A DNA stretch of 64,000 bases from Rutpela maculata (GCA_936432065.2 OW386286.2:9851208-9915207); one strand, 5' to 3'. Positions 47,201 to 59,610 are shown, numbered from the stretch's first letter. Program-made: numbers and translations. The notes: generated by a model from the sequence alone, not told the origin.

Positions 47201-49044
47201 AAACAAAAGAGTCATAATTTTTTATTACATTGAAAGATGAAATTGAAAGATCTTAAATTTTGTGATTTATTTAATCTATGTGACATCACAATCCAAAGAA
47301 ATCTGGGAGAATGATTTTTTCACGATTTCGATACTTCCTTTCAGTAAGCGAGGGAAGCAGAATGTATTTAATTTCATATTTTTTTTATACCTGTCAGATT
47401 TAATTAAATAAGTATATTATATCTGAACAAAATTTCTTGATAATCGTAGAAAAAAAAATCTGCCTGTTGAAGTTGGGCCATATCTGTGACACAAGGTGAT
47501 TGCCAGATATGTGTAAAGTATCATGTTTTATATGTCCTTCATTAGACCTTGGTAGTCACGTGTTAAAGTAATGTCTTTAGTTACACACCCTTGTAGTAAA
47601 GATATGGTCAACCTTTTCACCGCTGACAAGTTCGAACTAGTAAGATCAAATGATAATTTTACTCTCATAAATTAATGTAACATGCTTTTTTTATCTCAAT
47701 CTTGTGGATATGTATAATAGGTATTTTTTCCAGAATTATGTTAAAAGCACACAACCAGTCCAAATACAAGACACTCCAATAATGTCAGCAATGAAGAGAG
47801 ATCAATCGTTAATATTCACTGCTGTTCCAGAAGAGGGCCCTGACCACTCCATATCATCTACTGAACCACCTTTCATTCCAGCCGCGAAGAAAATTCGCCC
47901 AAAATTTCTGAACTTGAAGGCGATTAGTATTGATTCCAACGTAGAGGTAAAAACTGTGAAACCAGCCCCTACTACACCCTACTGTGGTCAAACTAGTGTC
48001 TGTTCCACTCCCATGACAGAATTGAAGAAGTTTGTTCATCAGAATCCGTTGTCGATTTGTCGAAATAATGATAGTAATATTGGTATGGTTGAAAATGAAA
48101 AAGAGCCCAAAATCGAGGTAAAGGAAATTGAAAAATCACTTATAAGTGATAAGAATGATATGGTTTTTAAGAAATCCATGCCGTACGTAAATATAACCTC
48201 AAATTTAAGTGAGAGTAAGAAATATTCTAGTTTGGTTAGTATAAATGATATCGTCAACAGTATTTCCAAGGACTCGACACAGTATTTTAGTGTTAAGAAT
48301 AATGGTTTCATCAACTTTGATTTGTCGCCAAAAAAACAGAAGAAAATGAAAATATTTAAAACTATAACAGATCCAACTTTTCCTGTATTTAAACAGGATG
48401 GTTCTCTCATATCTCACTCATATTACGATAACTATATAAAGAAAAACCTGGAGCTGGTCCAATATGAATTGAAGAAAAATCAAAAAGACATAAAAAACAA
48501 TCCGTTTGATACTTTTGACTTGAATTTAAAAAACAGTACACAAAAAGGAACTGAAAAATCGAATACCAATCACGCTGAAATAATTCCAAAAAATTCTGAG
48601 ACTGATATTTATAATAAGCTTCCAAAAGTGCCAACAAAGAATAGCAAAGAGAACAGGAAGTCCTTAACGCTTCCTTTGAAGTCGCTCAGTATTGATTCTG
48701 AACATCAATCTGTTGAGCCCTTGATAAACAGACGTTATTCTTCAGGGGTCCAGTTAACCCCTCTAATGTCAAAATTAAGCATGTTGGCCTTTGAAGAACG
48801 TTCTAGTGGTTTTTGTAGTAAAGACACAACACCCTGCGATTACAGGGGATTTACACCTACTCAACCAAACTACGCTTTCCCCTACAGCAAATATAAAGGA
48901 AACAAAGAAGTTCGAAGTGTGAAAAACGAGGATGACGGTGTATTACAAAAGTGTATTTTGTTTGTTTGTGGGCAGCAGGATATCGTTTTGATGATGCTCT
49001 TGAAAGAAGACTGTAGAGAGGAGCCTAGTACTATTAAGAAGTTG
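41276..49044 (+). CDS. Hps4: Hps4, BLOC-3 subunit (five coding exons, C-terminus missing)
   Basis: HPS4 pairs with HPS1 to form BLOC-3, the exchange factor for Rab32/38-type GTPases in lysosome-related organelles such as pigment granules. Exons: 41276-41503, 41559-41783, 43742-43836, 45116-45341 and 47734-49044. All are GT-AG with compatible phases, giving 695 residues. The start FVYDTQMVQKEEDDPASA, then YFHP and LCGQIMG, match the N-terminal longin-like domain of HPS4; exons 2-4 complete it. Exon 5 (437 residues) is mostly a polar, disordered linker, then resumes conserved sequence (KCILFVCGQQDIVLMMLL). It ends at a donor (TTG|gtaagt). The last exon or exons were not found downstream. The Met at 41276 was chosen because it follows the acceptor at 41268 and opens the domain. 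Introns hold a non-LTR fragment and a MITE-like element. Confidence 0.9.
42016..43600 (-). pseudogene. Jockey-like non-LTR reverse transcriptase fragment in Hps4 intron 2
   Basis: From about 43578 on the minus strand: NYQPITLLPALGKTFEKTI (RT block 1), then LFLDINKAFDSVWHMGLIYK (43270-43210; the first catalytic Asp region), QGVP*GSPLS with a stop in the conserved block, and LQFAGDTALISHN, where the usual A-D-D motif reads A-G-D. Then come GHILYFDSGPQAKKNLE and RTVLRSITKLRHP (42824-42690). Several stops and frame changes plus the altered active site show it is dead. The 5' half (ORF1, endonuclease) is absent, so it is a typical 5'-truncated insertion. Antisense to Hps4. Confidence 0.82.
43881..44989. 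mobile_element. MITE-like element with CCCAWTGAACAA ends, in Hps4 intron 3
   Basis: Left CCCAATGAACAACTTTTG and right AAAAATTGTTCAATGGG are inverted partners. TATAAAGGTT/AACCTTTATA words are frequent near both ends (43990-44130 and 44820-44960). It resembles the CCCAAGGAACA family at 13114, 19237 and 49572. The middle part, 44134-44529, contains frames without similarity. No clear target duplication. Confidence 0.6.
45342..47733. other. Hps4 intron 4
   Basis: AT-rich intron sequence of 2.4 kb. Short frames at 45654-45911 and 46697-46924 have no recognisable similarity. No mobile-element end was identified. Confidence 0.6.
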
Positions 49045-49571
49045 GTAAGTTGAGAAATCTGTAGAGTTCATTTCATTTTTACAGTGCACATAAAAACTCA
49101 AAGCTGCCGACCGAGTTAATAAAGGGAGAGTGGGGTATACTTTATTTTTCTACACCATATTAAATAATAAATATCTGGTATGATTAAAATAAAAGATGAA
49201 TGGAAACATACCTGTTTTGTTTAAGATTTTTGGCTCTTGGGATATAGTTATGAAAATCACCAACTAGAAAGGCATTCTTTATTGTTTTCCTATGTCAACT
49301 GTTCCATACAGAGTCAAACTTCGAATGTATCAGTCATTTTTTAAAATTCGTCAATGAATCCACCAATGTATAAGGTATTTCTATATTGACACGGGCAAAA
49401 CAGAGTAAGATTTTTTAATTTATCAGAAACGGTATCAAGTTTTTATTTACCAAAAACACTAATTTTAAGTCTTTAGTATTATTGCGTTCATTATACGGCT
49501 CTGTAGTACTCTGTACAAAGACAAATATACATAAGACATGATACTCTCCAAGTAGCACAGACTGGTTACCC
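49045..49571. other. Downstream of Hps4 exon 5
   Basis: The expected final Hps4 exon was looked for here and not found. No repeat was recognised. Confidence 0.5.
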
Positions 49572-50138
49572 AAGGAACAATTTAAAAGTCATTTGGACTT
49601 GAGGAGGTTTTAAGAAAGGTTTGTCAGGGTTAGGAAATAGTCATGTGCTTTATTGATGTTGTAGTTAAGGCCTTTTAGGCTTCAAGTATACTTGCTCTTA
49701 ATAGTAAGTTTTAAAGCATTCTGTAAGACCTAATTCTAAAGCTAATTTGCTTCTAGGATAATATGTATTTGTAATGGATTTATCATAACCTACAAAAAAC
49801 TTTCCATAAAGCTAATTGGTTTTATGAACGTCTTAAATTAAATTTAGATTTAAAGAGGCTTTAAATTATTCTTTATGGTTTTAACATATTTGCAATAAAT
49901 GCATTTTAAATCCTTTTTAAAACTAGACATTTTCAATGCCTATTAGTACTTATTAAAGGCCATTACAAAACTTTTAAAATATCCTTGATAAATGTTGTGA
50001 TGAAACCGTTATGAAGAAAAACAGGCCTCTATAAATCTAAAAGGCAAATTTTAATTCTATAAAACACTTTCTAAAACCTCAATAAAACATTTATAATAAA
50101 AATAATAAACAATATGTCTGCCTGAAGTGTCGTTGATG

Positions 50139-50173
<35 letters not shown>

Positions 50174-50510
50174 ATTAAAAGCATTTCACGACTTACTGAT
50201 GTGTAATTAAGTATTTTTTGGAAAGGTGGAAGAAAATAAAAAGGAGTGGCCATTTTAAAAGGACTGTTAAAACACACACACATACAAATTATTTTGAGGT
50301 TAAGTTTTAAGTTTTTGTATCAAATGTCAACGTCCCAAACGTTTTATTACAGCTTTTATCAAGTCCATGTGATCCTCGCCAAGTGCATTTGCATTTTTGT
50401 AAGGAAGGGATTACTTGTGATAGTATACAAAAAGACTAAAAGGGCTTCATTTAGAGTAAATGTTCTAGGTCATTACCATTATTAGAATATATAGTTTAAT
50501 GAGAGGACCT
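49572..50510 (+). repeat. CCCAAGGAACA-family dispersed repeat, direct copy
   Basis: It begins CCCAAGGAACAATTTAAAAG and is the inverse partner of 19237-20088 across almost its full length, ending at TTTAATGAGAGGAC. A (GT)n tract of about 15 units at 50141-50171 is inserted relative to the other copy. Frames within it are fortuitous. Confidence 0.7.
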
Positions 50511-50612
50511 GTGTTGCCAGATCAAAATTTTAAAAGTTATCAGACGACGCTTTAAAAGGTTACTAAAATTTCACTAGATTTGAAATTAAAGCTCTGATCT
50601 TTAATTTTCAAA

Positions 50613-51397
50613 AGTTGCAGTGTCTGAAGGACACGTAATTTTCTTGAGCTCTCTGAAGCATAGCTTTGAGCCTCTTAAAGGCAAACGTAGTCAGCTGACT
50701 ACAGCCGAATCCAATAACTCACGCTGAGTAACAAAAGTTCACTGGGTCGCTGAAGCAATTCACAGTGTAATCGGACAGAAGTATCGATTACTTCATCAGC
50801 AGTTGGATAACAAATTGCTTCTTAGAATCCGTGCATACTTTCGGATAGCTTGTTTTTTAATTAATAGATTTGGAAAACAAAACGCCTTTCAGATGTTAGT
50901 CTTTCCGAAAACATTATTTTCCAAATGACATCGCAGCAAACTGTGAAGAATACTTTAACTTTAGAGATCGAGATGAAACATTGGACTAGGCAAAAGGTTC
51001 CATTTCAACAGTTGAAATCCTCATACCTCCTTGATTTCCCAGAAATGACACAGAACGACTTGAAAATTTTATTCACTGGATCGTATCAGTTATTATGGTT
51101 TTTGTTAAAGACAATAATAATATAATTAAAGTAGAAGTGAGGTCGCAACATGTTAGTAGCAGAACTTATAAGTCTTTTATTGATTATGTGCCAAATTCCG
51201 TTGGTTTCCGAGGAGTTAGGCGATACTACTGCGAGTGTGCAAATGGTAGACGCCCAGTCGGGTGCTGTTCACACATAACTGCAATAATTTATTATTTATC
51301 TCACGCTCGATATATTTCCTATATTGTAAAACCTGCAGAAATGCTAAGTAAACTTTTTGATGTTACAAATTACAATATATTCAAGAATAAAGATTAA
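50613..51397 (+). pseudogene. DDE transposase C-terminus with SWIM zinc finger, broken
   Basis: Three frames must be joined. 50613-50905 carries QLTTAESNNSR*VTKVHWVAEAIH and LDNKLLLRIRAYFRIACFLIN, the end of a DDE_Tnp_4-like nuclease region with the final acidic residue in VAEA. 50925-51090 carries LLDFPEMTQNDLKILFTGSYQL. 51095-51397 carries VRSQHVSSRTYKSF and then YYCECANGRRPVGCCSHITA, a SWIM finger (CxC...CxH). This order matches a common insect transposase-like family. One stop and two frameshifts make it inactive, and the N-terminal two-thirds is missing. Confidence 0.75.
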
Positions 51398-52572
51398 GAG
51401 CCCAAACATCTCAAAATCGAAATTTAATTTTTTGCACCATGGCCCACCACTTTAAAAAATCTGAAAAAATTACAAACCAACAAGCATATGAAGTAGTTAT
51501 TACTGTAAAAAAATAAAGGTAGTCACTTGATAAAATCCTAAAAAAAAAAATTTTTCAAAATTTCAAAAATGTTTAGCAAGCCAAATTTTAAGTAAAAAAA
51601 TCTGAAAAAAAATCCTGACATGCACCCTTAAGACTGTATGGACCCTGATTTTTTTCAGAATTTTCAATGCAACAGGAAAAGCGAAATTAAATAGAAACTG
51701 AAAATCACGTCTCCCTCTATAACTGGCCCAACCGTAGGGGTACGGATTTAAAACTCGGTAGAAATTGTTTATTAATAGAGAGCTAACAAGCCATGTATGC
51801 AAAGTCCAATTTGGCTCAGGGGCATTTTTCACTATGCTTATCCGGCTATACCCTTTGCAAATTTGTCAGTTTATAAACTTTTGTTGAAATTTGCTTCTGA
51901 TAGTAGTAAAAAGTGCAGTGATTTTTATAATTTGTTAAAAATAAAATGTCAGAGAAATTGTGTGAGGAAGCTGAGAAGTTAATCGTTCGCTAGCTGTCGA
52001 GTCTATAGTAGGTGCATACAAAATAAGGGATAATAAATATATGGAAAGGGGCCGCAATTTAGAGAAGGTGGTGGCCGTTGTGGAGGAAAAATTGAAACTT
52101 AAAAAGTGAAAGATTTTGGACTTTTCTTGTCGCCATTATATCTCGTTTTTGCAGCTTTACCTGGCGGTACCTATTATTTCAGAGTATGTGGAGAACTAAA
52201 TAAAAAATGGTCAAATTACAGACAAATTTAAAGCGCAAGTATATTTACAAATGTTATGTGCAAATCAACAAAAAGGACAAATTTTGAAAAAACCAAAATT
52301 GTGGACATTTTAAACGTGGATTATGATAACTATAAATAACTGTTGTTGACAATTAAAATTATATATATTGAAGATATGTCTATCTGAATAATAAAAACCA
52401 AAATTTGCATTTTTAGTATATTGATTTTTTTCTTTATAGGGGAAAACTACAGTTTCATATTTACTACACAAACTACTTTATTTAATGATGGAAGATTGTA
52501 AATTAATAACAGCACATGCAATAACAATAACACTGTGGGCATTCAAATTATGATCTATTACAGAGTGAGATT
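51398..52572. other. AT-rich stretch between transposase remnant and THAP-like gene
   Basis: No gene was recognised. Short frames at 51563-51832 and 51797-51982 lack similarity. 52430-52550 has a plausible acceptor but no recognised exon. Confidence 0.5.
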
Positions 52573-53211
52573 CTAAATATTTAATAGATCGTTTGGTGCA
52601 GACGCTGCTCCTTTTCTGTCTCGTTGGCAGTTAAATATGTGTGGAACTGCATCTTCCTTCAGAATGATTTTTCCTCCCAAAATTTTGTATCGGATGTAAT
52701 TTTCCATGATTTCCTCAAGCTGAAAATAATAAACAAGTATTTTTATATATTTGTGACGTCGAATATCACTATGACATGCATCGCTTGATATTTTGGTCAT
52801 TTTAATTAATAATCATAACCTAGCAAAATTTCATTATAAATATTCAATAATACTAGAAGCTATAATATATTACTTCCAATTCAAAATAAATCTCATACCA
52901 TTACAAGCATAATTTTACGGTAAGTATATATGATCTATTTATAATATTGAAGGTAATTATCCATCTAGCTAGCTATCATCGGTTAAATTTTACCATGATG
53001 AGAAAAGATAAATTATACTTACATTAAAATAATCTTCACAACAATAATATGTCGATTTCGATTTGGGAAAATCGCGACTCGCTGTTTTAAACCATTTCAC
53101 TTTCCGTGAATAATTCACTATAGGAACACATGGGAACTTTTTATTTGGAGCATTTATTGAAGTATTTCTGCGCCTTGTCACAAAACACCACTTATTTGGT
53201 GCACTACTCAT
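52573..53211 (-). CDS. Small two-exon THAP-like protein
   Basis: Exons are 53023-53211 and 52573-52719, joined in phase 0 at AAT|gtaagt ... ttttcag|CTT, giving 111 residues. Seen: Cys near the N-terminus (KWCFVTRRR), Cys28 (FPCVP), KVKWF (about residues 38-42), YYCCEDYF (about 55-62) and AVPHIF near residue 91. THAP DNA-binding domains have a C-x(2-4)-C...C-x2-H zinc site, an invariant Trp and a final AVPxIF. Here Trp and AVPHIF are kept, but the zinc His position reads Tyr (C-E-D-Y rather than C-E-D-H) and the first Cys pair is irregular. Similar THAP-like modules are abundant in beetles and often linked to transposases. It could be the 5' exons of a lost transposon gene or a small domesticated protein. 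The frame and splice sites are intact. Confidence 0.6.
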
Positions 53212-53468
53212 GTTTTTGACTTACTATTTACAATAACAACAAAAGTCATTAAGTAAGGTTAGATTTTATAATCATTGACATATATAGGCAGTGACGTCAC
53301 AGATGACCAGTAATACTAGATTTGTCTTTTTTGGCGGGAAATATTTAATTTGAATTTAAATTTCTTTTAAAATTATAACAAAAAATTTTTTTGCCGAAAA
53401 ATTGTTTCAGCTGTAATATTTACCATAAGTATTTTGTATTTTTCGACTTAAAAAAAAAGTGAAAACAC

Positions 53469-54273
53469 CCTATTACAACAAAGAAGGAAAAAGAGTATAA
53501 ATTGGTTAGGAACTCGATATATTAATAAATATATAAAAGAACAACTGCTTGGATTATACGTATTGAAAATTTTTTGGAGCAGCCTACGTATTTTTTTGAA
53601 ATAACGAGATGTATTTTTCACAATACATACATTTTCTACAAAGCTCCATCGAAATGGTAATACATAAAAAAAATTATGTGTTTAATAATAAGAATACATA
53701 ATAAAAAAACATGTTATGCTAATATATGATAATATTAGTCGTCTTCATCACTGTCCTCATTTATTGTAACACTGACATCTTCTGCGAATAATTCAGACAG
53801 TTTTATTGATGATTTCGGAATATCGTCGACCTTGCATATGATAAATCCATCTCTAAGTAACAGAAAACTAATTTATTTTTTTTAACTTAAACATGAATTT
53901 ATCATATGCAAGGTTTCTCGACGATATTCCGAAACCATCAGTAAAACTGTTCGCAGAAGATATCAGTGATACAATAAATGAGGACAGTGATTAAGACAAC
54001 TAATATTATCATATATCATTAGCATACCATGTTTTTTTATTATGTATCCTTATTATTAAACACATAATTTTTTTATGTATTACCGTTTCGATGGAGCTTT
54101 GTAGAAAATATACGTATTGTGAAAAATACATCTCGTTGTTTCAAAGAAATACATAGGCTGCTCCAAAAAATTTTCAATACGTGTAATCCAAGCAGTTGTT
54201 CATTTATATATTTATTAATATATCGAATTTCTAACCAATTTATACTCTTTTTCTTTATTTGTTGTAATTAGGA
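53469..54273. mobile_element. Fold-back element carrying duplicated coding remnant
   Basis: Arms of about 380 bp are inverted copies: left CTATTACAACAAAGAAGG and AGAGTATAAATTGGTTAGG; right CTAACCAATTTATACTCTTT and TTTGTTGTAATTAGG. Each arm includes the same short reading frame. On the minus strand at 53840-53745 it ends LFAEDVSVTINEDSDEDD; on the plus strand at 53890-53993 it ends LFAEDISDTINEDSD and then a stop. This looks like the acidic C-terminal tail of a captured gene, now in two inverted copies with a few differences. Confidence 0.7.
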
Positions 54274-55448
54274 CGTACGTAAATACTTTATTGTTTAGTG
54301 TTACCCTGGTGTTATAATTTCCGAACCCACGATACAGGCTGTTTACGAAGGGGGGGGGGGGGGGGGGGACAGCACGTAACATTATCTTTGCCAATTTGAT
54401 TATGTTACCCCTTCGATAGAGTTTTGTAAAAAATATATGTTATAGCTTATTGTATGGCGTATAATTGGTAAAAAAAGAGAGGTGGTCGCTAACGTATAAA
54501 CATTTTTCAAAAAATTCAAAAGCATCCATTTTTGTTTTCTTCATGAAAAGATTTCATGAAAGTATCAGTAATAAATTGACTTGAGTATATTTACAATATA
54601 TGTGAAATACAAACAAATTGGTTCACTAGATTAAGAAAAAACATTTTTTTGGATTTTCAAAAAAAAAATTTTCCCAGATATTATGAAGTTTTTGAGGTCA
54701 AAACTTTTTGTGGTAGTATCTTACGCAAAGATACATCACTGGAAGGAACCACACGCAAAAAGGTTACAAAGGCACAGACACTTATCTTAACCTGCCATGG
54801 CCTTTAGGATTAAGTAATAGAGATGTTTTTACTACTGTTTAGAACTTTTTCAGCAACAAATATTTACACAGTGGGCCCATTCAGCATTTTTTTTTTTATT
54901 TTAGAAATCGAAAGTAGAACACTTTTTAAGGCAATTTCCAAATTTTTATGTTTTTATTAGGACGTTTAAGCCCTTACACAAAAAAAATAAATTACCAGAG
55001 TTGGACCATGCGAAAACGGGGCGGTGCTTCGTGTGACGTCACTTTGCAGATGCTGATCAGGCAACAGTCAAGATTTAATAGGGCATCTGCAAGTGACTTC
55101 ACAGCTAACCTCAAAAATATATATTTCTTAAGATTTACAAATATTACGTAGCTGTTTTTTAAAATTTCTGCCTGGTTCCTGTACTTTCAACCAAAATCTA
55201 ATTCAATGTAATGTTTATGAAGTTTTAGTTTGTCACAATAAAATAAGACACTTTTTGCAGGTTAGGAATATAACCTATAATTAGCAGTCTATTTTTATCA
55301 ATCAACAATATTGAAAAATTATTTGCGTGAATTTTCAAATATTTGCTTGGAGCCAGTTTGGCTCCAAGCTAAAAATGAGTATACAAACATTAAAAATGAG
55401 AATAAACCTAAAAAACATAACAATTGAGGTTACGTTAGTTATATGATG
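54274..55448. other. Intergenic stretch with a long G run
   Basis: There is a run of 19 G at 54350-54368. The rest is AT-rich without recognised features. The plus-strand frame at 54948-55151 has no similarity. Confidence 0.5.
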
Positions 55449-56456
55449 CACTGCCCTATAAGGTCAAGCGCACATTGAGACGCAAACGACGCAGGTGGCA
55501 GCACAGTACAGGTTTTTGTATTCAATAGGTTTAAATGCACGTGCGCAAATTAGGCCGTAGAGCAGGGCAGGGCATAACTACGTCGCAAAGTACCTGTTTC
55601 GCTCAGTGTTCGGAACATAGTTTCCTGTACCACACGTGCCTAGAAAGCGTGAACGAAATGGAGGATCTACTATGCACTTCATTAAATTCAATTCGATTTA
55701 AGCGAAAGTAGTTTGTAAATCTACTGTCTGAAAATTCAGAAGTTAAAGCGAATTCTCCATGGCTTCTTCTTTTTTCCATATAGCTACTTTTCCAAATTGA
55801 TTTTCTTCTTTTCGCCATTTCGTACCCTAACATGTTTATTTCCATTTCTGCATCAGAATCTGATTAGGAACTTAAATCTAATTGTTCAGGCCATTTAAGA
55901 GTATAATCTGTGGTACGACAAATAATATTTTCATTGATATATATGAAAAAGGTTTATACGGGTGGGCGTGCCCCTTTGACCAATGAAATATGCCGTTTAC
56001 GTAAACAGGAGGAGATTAACAGATTGTGTAATATAAGAGAAATAGTTGAAATATATTTCTGTCGTACAGAGTCGAATTTCGCGTTGGCTGCACAAGAATT
56101 TTTATTTAAAGTAATTTGAGTAGGAAAACTGAATGCGGTTGTAGTGATTCCTTAGGCAGTGGTTTTTAATTAAAAGAAAAACTATCTGTAGATACATAAT
56201 GTAAATGTACAGTGTACAGGGTGTCCTAGTTAACGCGTTATGTCCGATTTTCTCGGTAGTTTTTGAGATAAGTATTTTTTCCGGGGAATCGATGCCGCTA
56301 AGAAACATATAATTGAACATCAAAGAAGAATTGATCGGATTATTTATGTTCTTAATTGACTATTAAAGGAAAGTAAAAAAAGGCATGTAAATTTTAAATA
56401 TCACTTCCGGTTTACATGGCAATGGCGTTCTTTTTCTTGAAAATAGAATATTAATT

Positions 56457-57693
56457 ACTTCCACATCCAGTGGAAGTATAGTAACAAAAAAATTTTTGAA
56501 AATTTTTATTGTTCAAATAGGCTTAGACTGTCATGAAAGGTGGCCATTTTAAGTTTCAGCGTAAAAAATGTCTGTCTGTCTGTCTGTCGGTCTAACTTTT
56601 TTGTGCGCACGATTACTCTGGAACCGTTTAAGATATTGACTTGAAATTTGGTACACGTATGTACTTTAACGGGATCTGGAACTAGATTATATTTTCATCT
56701 TATTCCATCGAAGGGTTGGGGTGTAAATTGGGGTAAATGGGGAGGTAAACAGGTAAATCAAGCAGGTATGAGTCCGGAAAATTGGTATTTAGTATATATA
56801 AGAGAACCTAAGGTCTCAAAAAAATTTTTGACATTAGCTACCCCCATTACGACCCCTACCCCTAACCCCCATTTTTTAAGGGGACGAAAAAAAAGTGTGA
56901 TTTAGTGTATGTACAAGAACCAAAAACTTCAAAATATTTTTTTACTTCATAGGCCAAGAATTTTTATTGAAAAATTACCAAAAATCCTTGCTATGTTGGG
57001 GTGATTTCTATTACGAATAACTGGCAAAATAAGGATACATATATTACTTCCACATCCAGTGGTAGTATAGTAACGACAAAAAATTTTTTAAAATTTTTTA
57101 TTGTTTAAATAGGCTTGGAATGTCATGAAACGTCGAGATTTTAAGTTTGAGCGAAAAAAAATTTCTGTCTGTCGGTCTGTAACTTTTTTTTTTGTGCACA
57201 CGTTTACTCTGGAACCGTTTGAGATATTGACTTGTAATTTGGTACGCATATGTACTTTAATGAGATCTAGAACTAGATTATATTTTCATCTTGTTCCGTC
57301 GAAGGATTGGGGGGTAAATTGGGATAAATAGGTAAATCAAGCAGGTAAGAGTTCATAAAATTGGTATTTACTATATACAAGAGAAGCTAAGGTCTCAAAA
57401 AAAATTTTGGCATTAGCCACCCCCATTACCACCCCCACCCCATTATTAAAGAGGATGGAAAAAAATTTTGATTTAATGTGTGCACAAGAACCAGAAACCT
57501 CAAAATATTTTTTTACCTTATCCACCCCCACTACCACCCTCTATCACCACCCCCACCCCACTACCGATGTGGGGTATCATTTTATGGGTTTTTGAGGTAG
57601 ACGATTTCAAATATTATATTATTAAACAATTATTTCCACATACAACATTTTATCGTTGTGAGTGACTTGGATAGAAAATCTGGATGTGGAAGT
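56457..57693 (+). repeat. ACTTCCACATCC-family repeat in TTAA copy 3
   Basis: It has the same terminal pair and order of blocks as 2082-3301, with scattered substitutions. It carries an extra TTTTGATTTAATG segment near 57466 that is lost in copies 1 and 2. Confidence 0.7.
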
Positions 57694-59610
57694 AGTGATT
57701 CCTTGGGCAGCGGTTTTTTTTTAATTGTTAAATTAGTGTACAATATCGATAATTCTATCATTTACAATTGAAATTAAAATTTTGTGGACATGCCTATTGA
57801 AAGTCGCATTTCGGAGATATGAACTTTACTTTGCTTTTTTTTAAAGGAACACTCCATATATGTACCATTTGAAACGCCATAAAAAAAGCTTTGTATTTAT
57901 AATATAATACATGGTGCTTATCTTAAACAAATTTTGTCTAATTTACTATAAATTTACAATTTATCAAATTAGCCATGGAAAACAAAAGTATGTAAATTAA
58001 AATAAACAATATGTTAGTTCTGTCTAATTTCACTTTATTTTAAATAAAATGGAGAATTTCAATGATTGATACAGTGTGTTTCACTTGAAATAACTTTTTT
58101 ATTTTTTTTTTCCGATTTGAATCACATTTTACTTAAGTATAGAACAAATTAGTATCTACTTATGACCAGAAAAACATTCGCCTCCTACGATACCAAAGCC
58201 ACCCGCGGTACCAAAATATGTGGAGAAAATCGGAAAATCATATTAGGCATTTTTTTATCGGAAAATTTTGTTAATAAACCTTGTTCAGAATTGCCCAAAA
58301 GGGGCAAAATTTAATCAAAATTAAAAAATGAAAAACTTGAAACTTTAAAAATTTAGAAAATTATTATTTTAAAAAACCGTAAATTGCTTTACAACTACCT
58401 GGCAGCTTGGGTTTAATTTCAAATAAAATTGTCATAGTACAGTTTTCTAAACGAAAAAACCCATTAAAATAATATTTTTGGACTTGGACATTATTTTAAT
58501 AAAAATTTATATATTTTTTATTTTGATTAAATTTTGGACTTAAGGTTTCTGAACAATTCTGAACAAGTTTCATTGACAAAATTTTCCAATAAAAATATGC
58601 CTAATATGATTTTTTGATTTTATCCGCATATTTTGGTAACGCAGGTGGCTTTGCATTTGTAGGCGGTGAATTTTTTTCTGGTCATAAGTAGATCCTAATT
58701 TGTTCTATACTTAAGTAAAATTTGATTCAAATCAGAAAAACAAATTAAAAAGTGAAATACACTCTGTATATATTTTTCGGACTACCATGACTTAATGTAA
58801 GAAAATATAAAACTTAATATCTACTATAGTTTTTAAGAAAAAATACTGTGTCATATATCATTGAAAAGATTTTTCTATGGCCTTTCAAATGGTGTAAGAA
58901 TATATGGGGGTGTTCTATTTAAAAAAACCAAGGTAAAGCTCATATCTCCGAAATTCGACTTGTTTGAATTGTTTTGCTGAAATGATGTTTGGAAAATACA
59001 TGTGATATCTCATAACTTTTATTTTTGAACTTATTTACGTAACTCCAAAAATAAAGAAGTTAAATGAGGTTCTAACGTTTGCACAACCACCCTGTACTGT
59101 TGACTATAATAAGGAACTTTAGTCTAGTTAATATAAAAAACACGTTCTCAAATAAATTAAACATGTTCTGATAGAACATATTAATAATAATAATTTTTTG
59201 TTTTTATGTCTTTGGTGTTTTTCAAAAAAATTGCCGCCCTTGGATTTTGCCGCTATAGACTCTATAGCCCCCCCGCCCTAAATCCGCCACTGACTGCGCT
59301 CCGTCAGAAACCCTAAAATACCTATATGCATGTTTGGAGCATATTTAATGTCCGATATATTAAAAAATATTACAACTAGATCTATCAATCTTTATATGTT
59401 TGAAATTAAGGATAAAGGATCTAAAAGAATATGTAAAAATATACAGGGTTTTCATTTAAAAAGCAACCTTTATTGTTATATCACGTGACATATGCAAGCA
59501 ATTGTTTTTTAATTGCATTTAAAAAAATATGTATACAACCCTACAACTCTTATACGAAACTTTTTTTTATCTCCCAATAATAACATAAATAAAGGGGGGT
59601 CAAAATATAG

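Noticed and set aside
52440..52550. Acceptor-like site followed by a short frame (GKTTVSYLLHKLLYLM) considered as the last Hps4 exon
   Set aside because: Does not match the expected HPS4 C-terminus and lies among transposon debris.
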